Below are positions 63,904 through 64,000 of a stretch of 64,000 nt of DNA, piece after piece. The stretch lies in the NCBI RefSeq assembly GCF_013415125.1, contig NZ_JACCDE010000020.1, forward strand, positions 1 to 64,000. Reading direction: 5' to 3'. The notes below the pieces were generated by a model that was not told the DNA's origin, ran no database searches, and worked only from the letters and a program-made list of their open reading frames with translations. The position numbers and the translations under genes are program-made. Within the stretch, counting starts at the first letter, position 1. Each line of letters opens with the position of its first letter. The stretch is from Vreelandella glaciei. GTDB taxonomy: Bacteria; Pseudomonadota; Gammaproteobacteria; Pseudomonadales; Halomonadaceae.

Positions 63904-64000
63904 GTGTCTGACTCCTCTTTCTCCTCGTTAGCGTTGCCACAAGCTTTGCTGAGCAACCTTGCGTCCCTTGGCTACCATGAAATGTCGCCAGTGCAAGCTG
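63904..64000 (+). CDS. dbpA: ATP-dependent RNA helicase DbpA, N-terminus (truncated by window edge)
   Basis: Starts at GTG 63904 behind AAGG and reads MSDSSFSSLALPQALLSNLASLGYHEMSPVQA to the window end (32 residues). F-S-S-L-x-L with LGYHEMSPVQ is the Q-motif region of DEAD-box helicases, and matches the start of E. coli DbpA (TAFSTLNVL...LGYLTMTPVQ) residue by residue. DbpA acts in 50S ribosome assembly. The rest lies beyond the right edge, so assignment rests on this short segment. Confidence 0.75.
   Translation, partial: MSDSSFSSLALPQALLSNLASLGYHEMSPVQA

Noticed and set aside
63593..63940. 115-codon - strand frame
   Set aside because: Overlaps ybaK on the opposite strand and the dbpA start; no SD or recognisable domain.

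Overview
The window reads as a chromosomal segment of a moderately halophilic gammaproteobacterium, most likely Halomonadaceae (Halomonas/Vreelandella). This placement rests on overall gene style: a TAXI-TRAP transporter, a 3-hydroxypropionate (acrylate/DMSP-linked) catabolic pair, several SLC13-type carriers, SstT, a DUF3008 protein, PykA-type pyruvate kinase, SbcDC and DbpA. It is an inference, because no rRNA or other phylogenetic marker lies inside. Coding density is high, and most operons use 1-4 bp ATGA/TAATG overlaps.

Left part (1-7684): a four-gene + strand operon encodes a TAXI-type TRAP solute-binding protein, a fused TRAP permease, an enolase and a pyruvate kinase. An AT-rich gap and a HigBA-type toxin-antitoxin pair follow. 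This part ends exactly at a 46-base 3' fragment of a tRNA-Met(CAU) gene, which looks like the right-hand attachment scar of an integrated element. The first 7.7 kb is therefore probably accessory DNA. No integrase is visible.

7.9-23 kb: two tandem Crp/Fnr-type regulators, one broken by a frameshift. Next comes a ferric-siderophore locus with two TonB-dependent receptors, an ATPase, two FecCD permeases and a binding protein, and Fur-box-like sites lie in front of each unit. Then an azlCD exporter operon led by an XRE-cupin regulator (with a 32-bp perfect palindrome upstream), an MFS transporter and sstT.

23-42.5 kb: a giant (2876-residue) cyclic beta-1,2-glucan synthase with a CDP-alcohol phosphatidyltransferase upstream, a DASS anion symporter, a CinA-domain amidase next to nadE (NAD salvage), sbcDC (DNA hairpin nuclease), a DUF533/TerB-like protein and pgpA.

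42.5-52.4 kb: succinate-semialdehyde dehydrogenase, an exported MsrA, a LysR regulator divergent from mmsA plus a GMC oxidoreductase (probable 3-hydroxypropionate to acetyl-CoA route), a cold-shock protein, an SLC13/RCK permease and a carboxylesterase.

52.4-64 kb: a tightly overlapping four-gene operon of Mrp/complex-I-like membrane subunits (a fused DUF4040 + NuoK-like protein and three NuoL/M/N-like proteins) with no hydrophilic partner. This is the most unusual system in the window. It is followed by a YihY/BrkB protein, a PIN-PhoH ATPase, a LysR gene divergent from an atypical cation diffusion facilitator, a small lipoprotein, DUF3008, the YbaK/EbsC deacylase, and the first codons of dbpA running off the right edge. 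No CRISPR array, complete insertion sequence, rRNA or intact tRNA was found.
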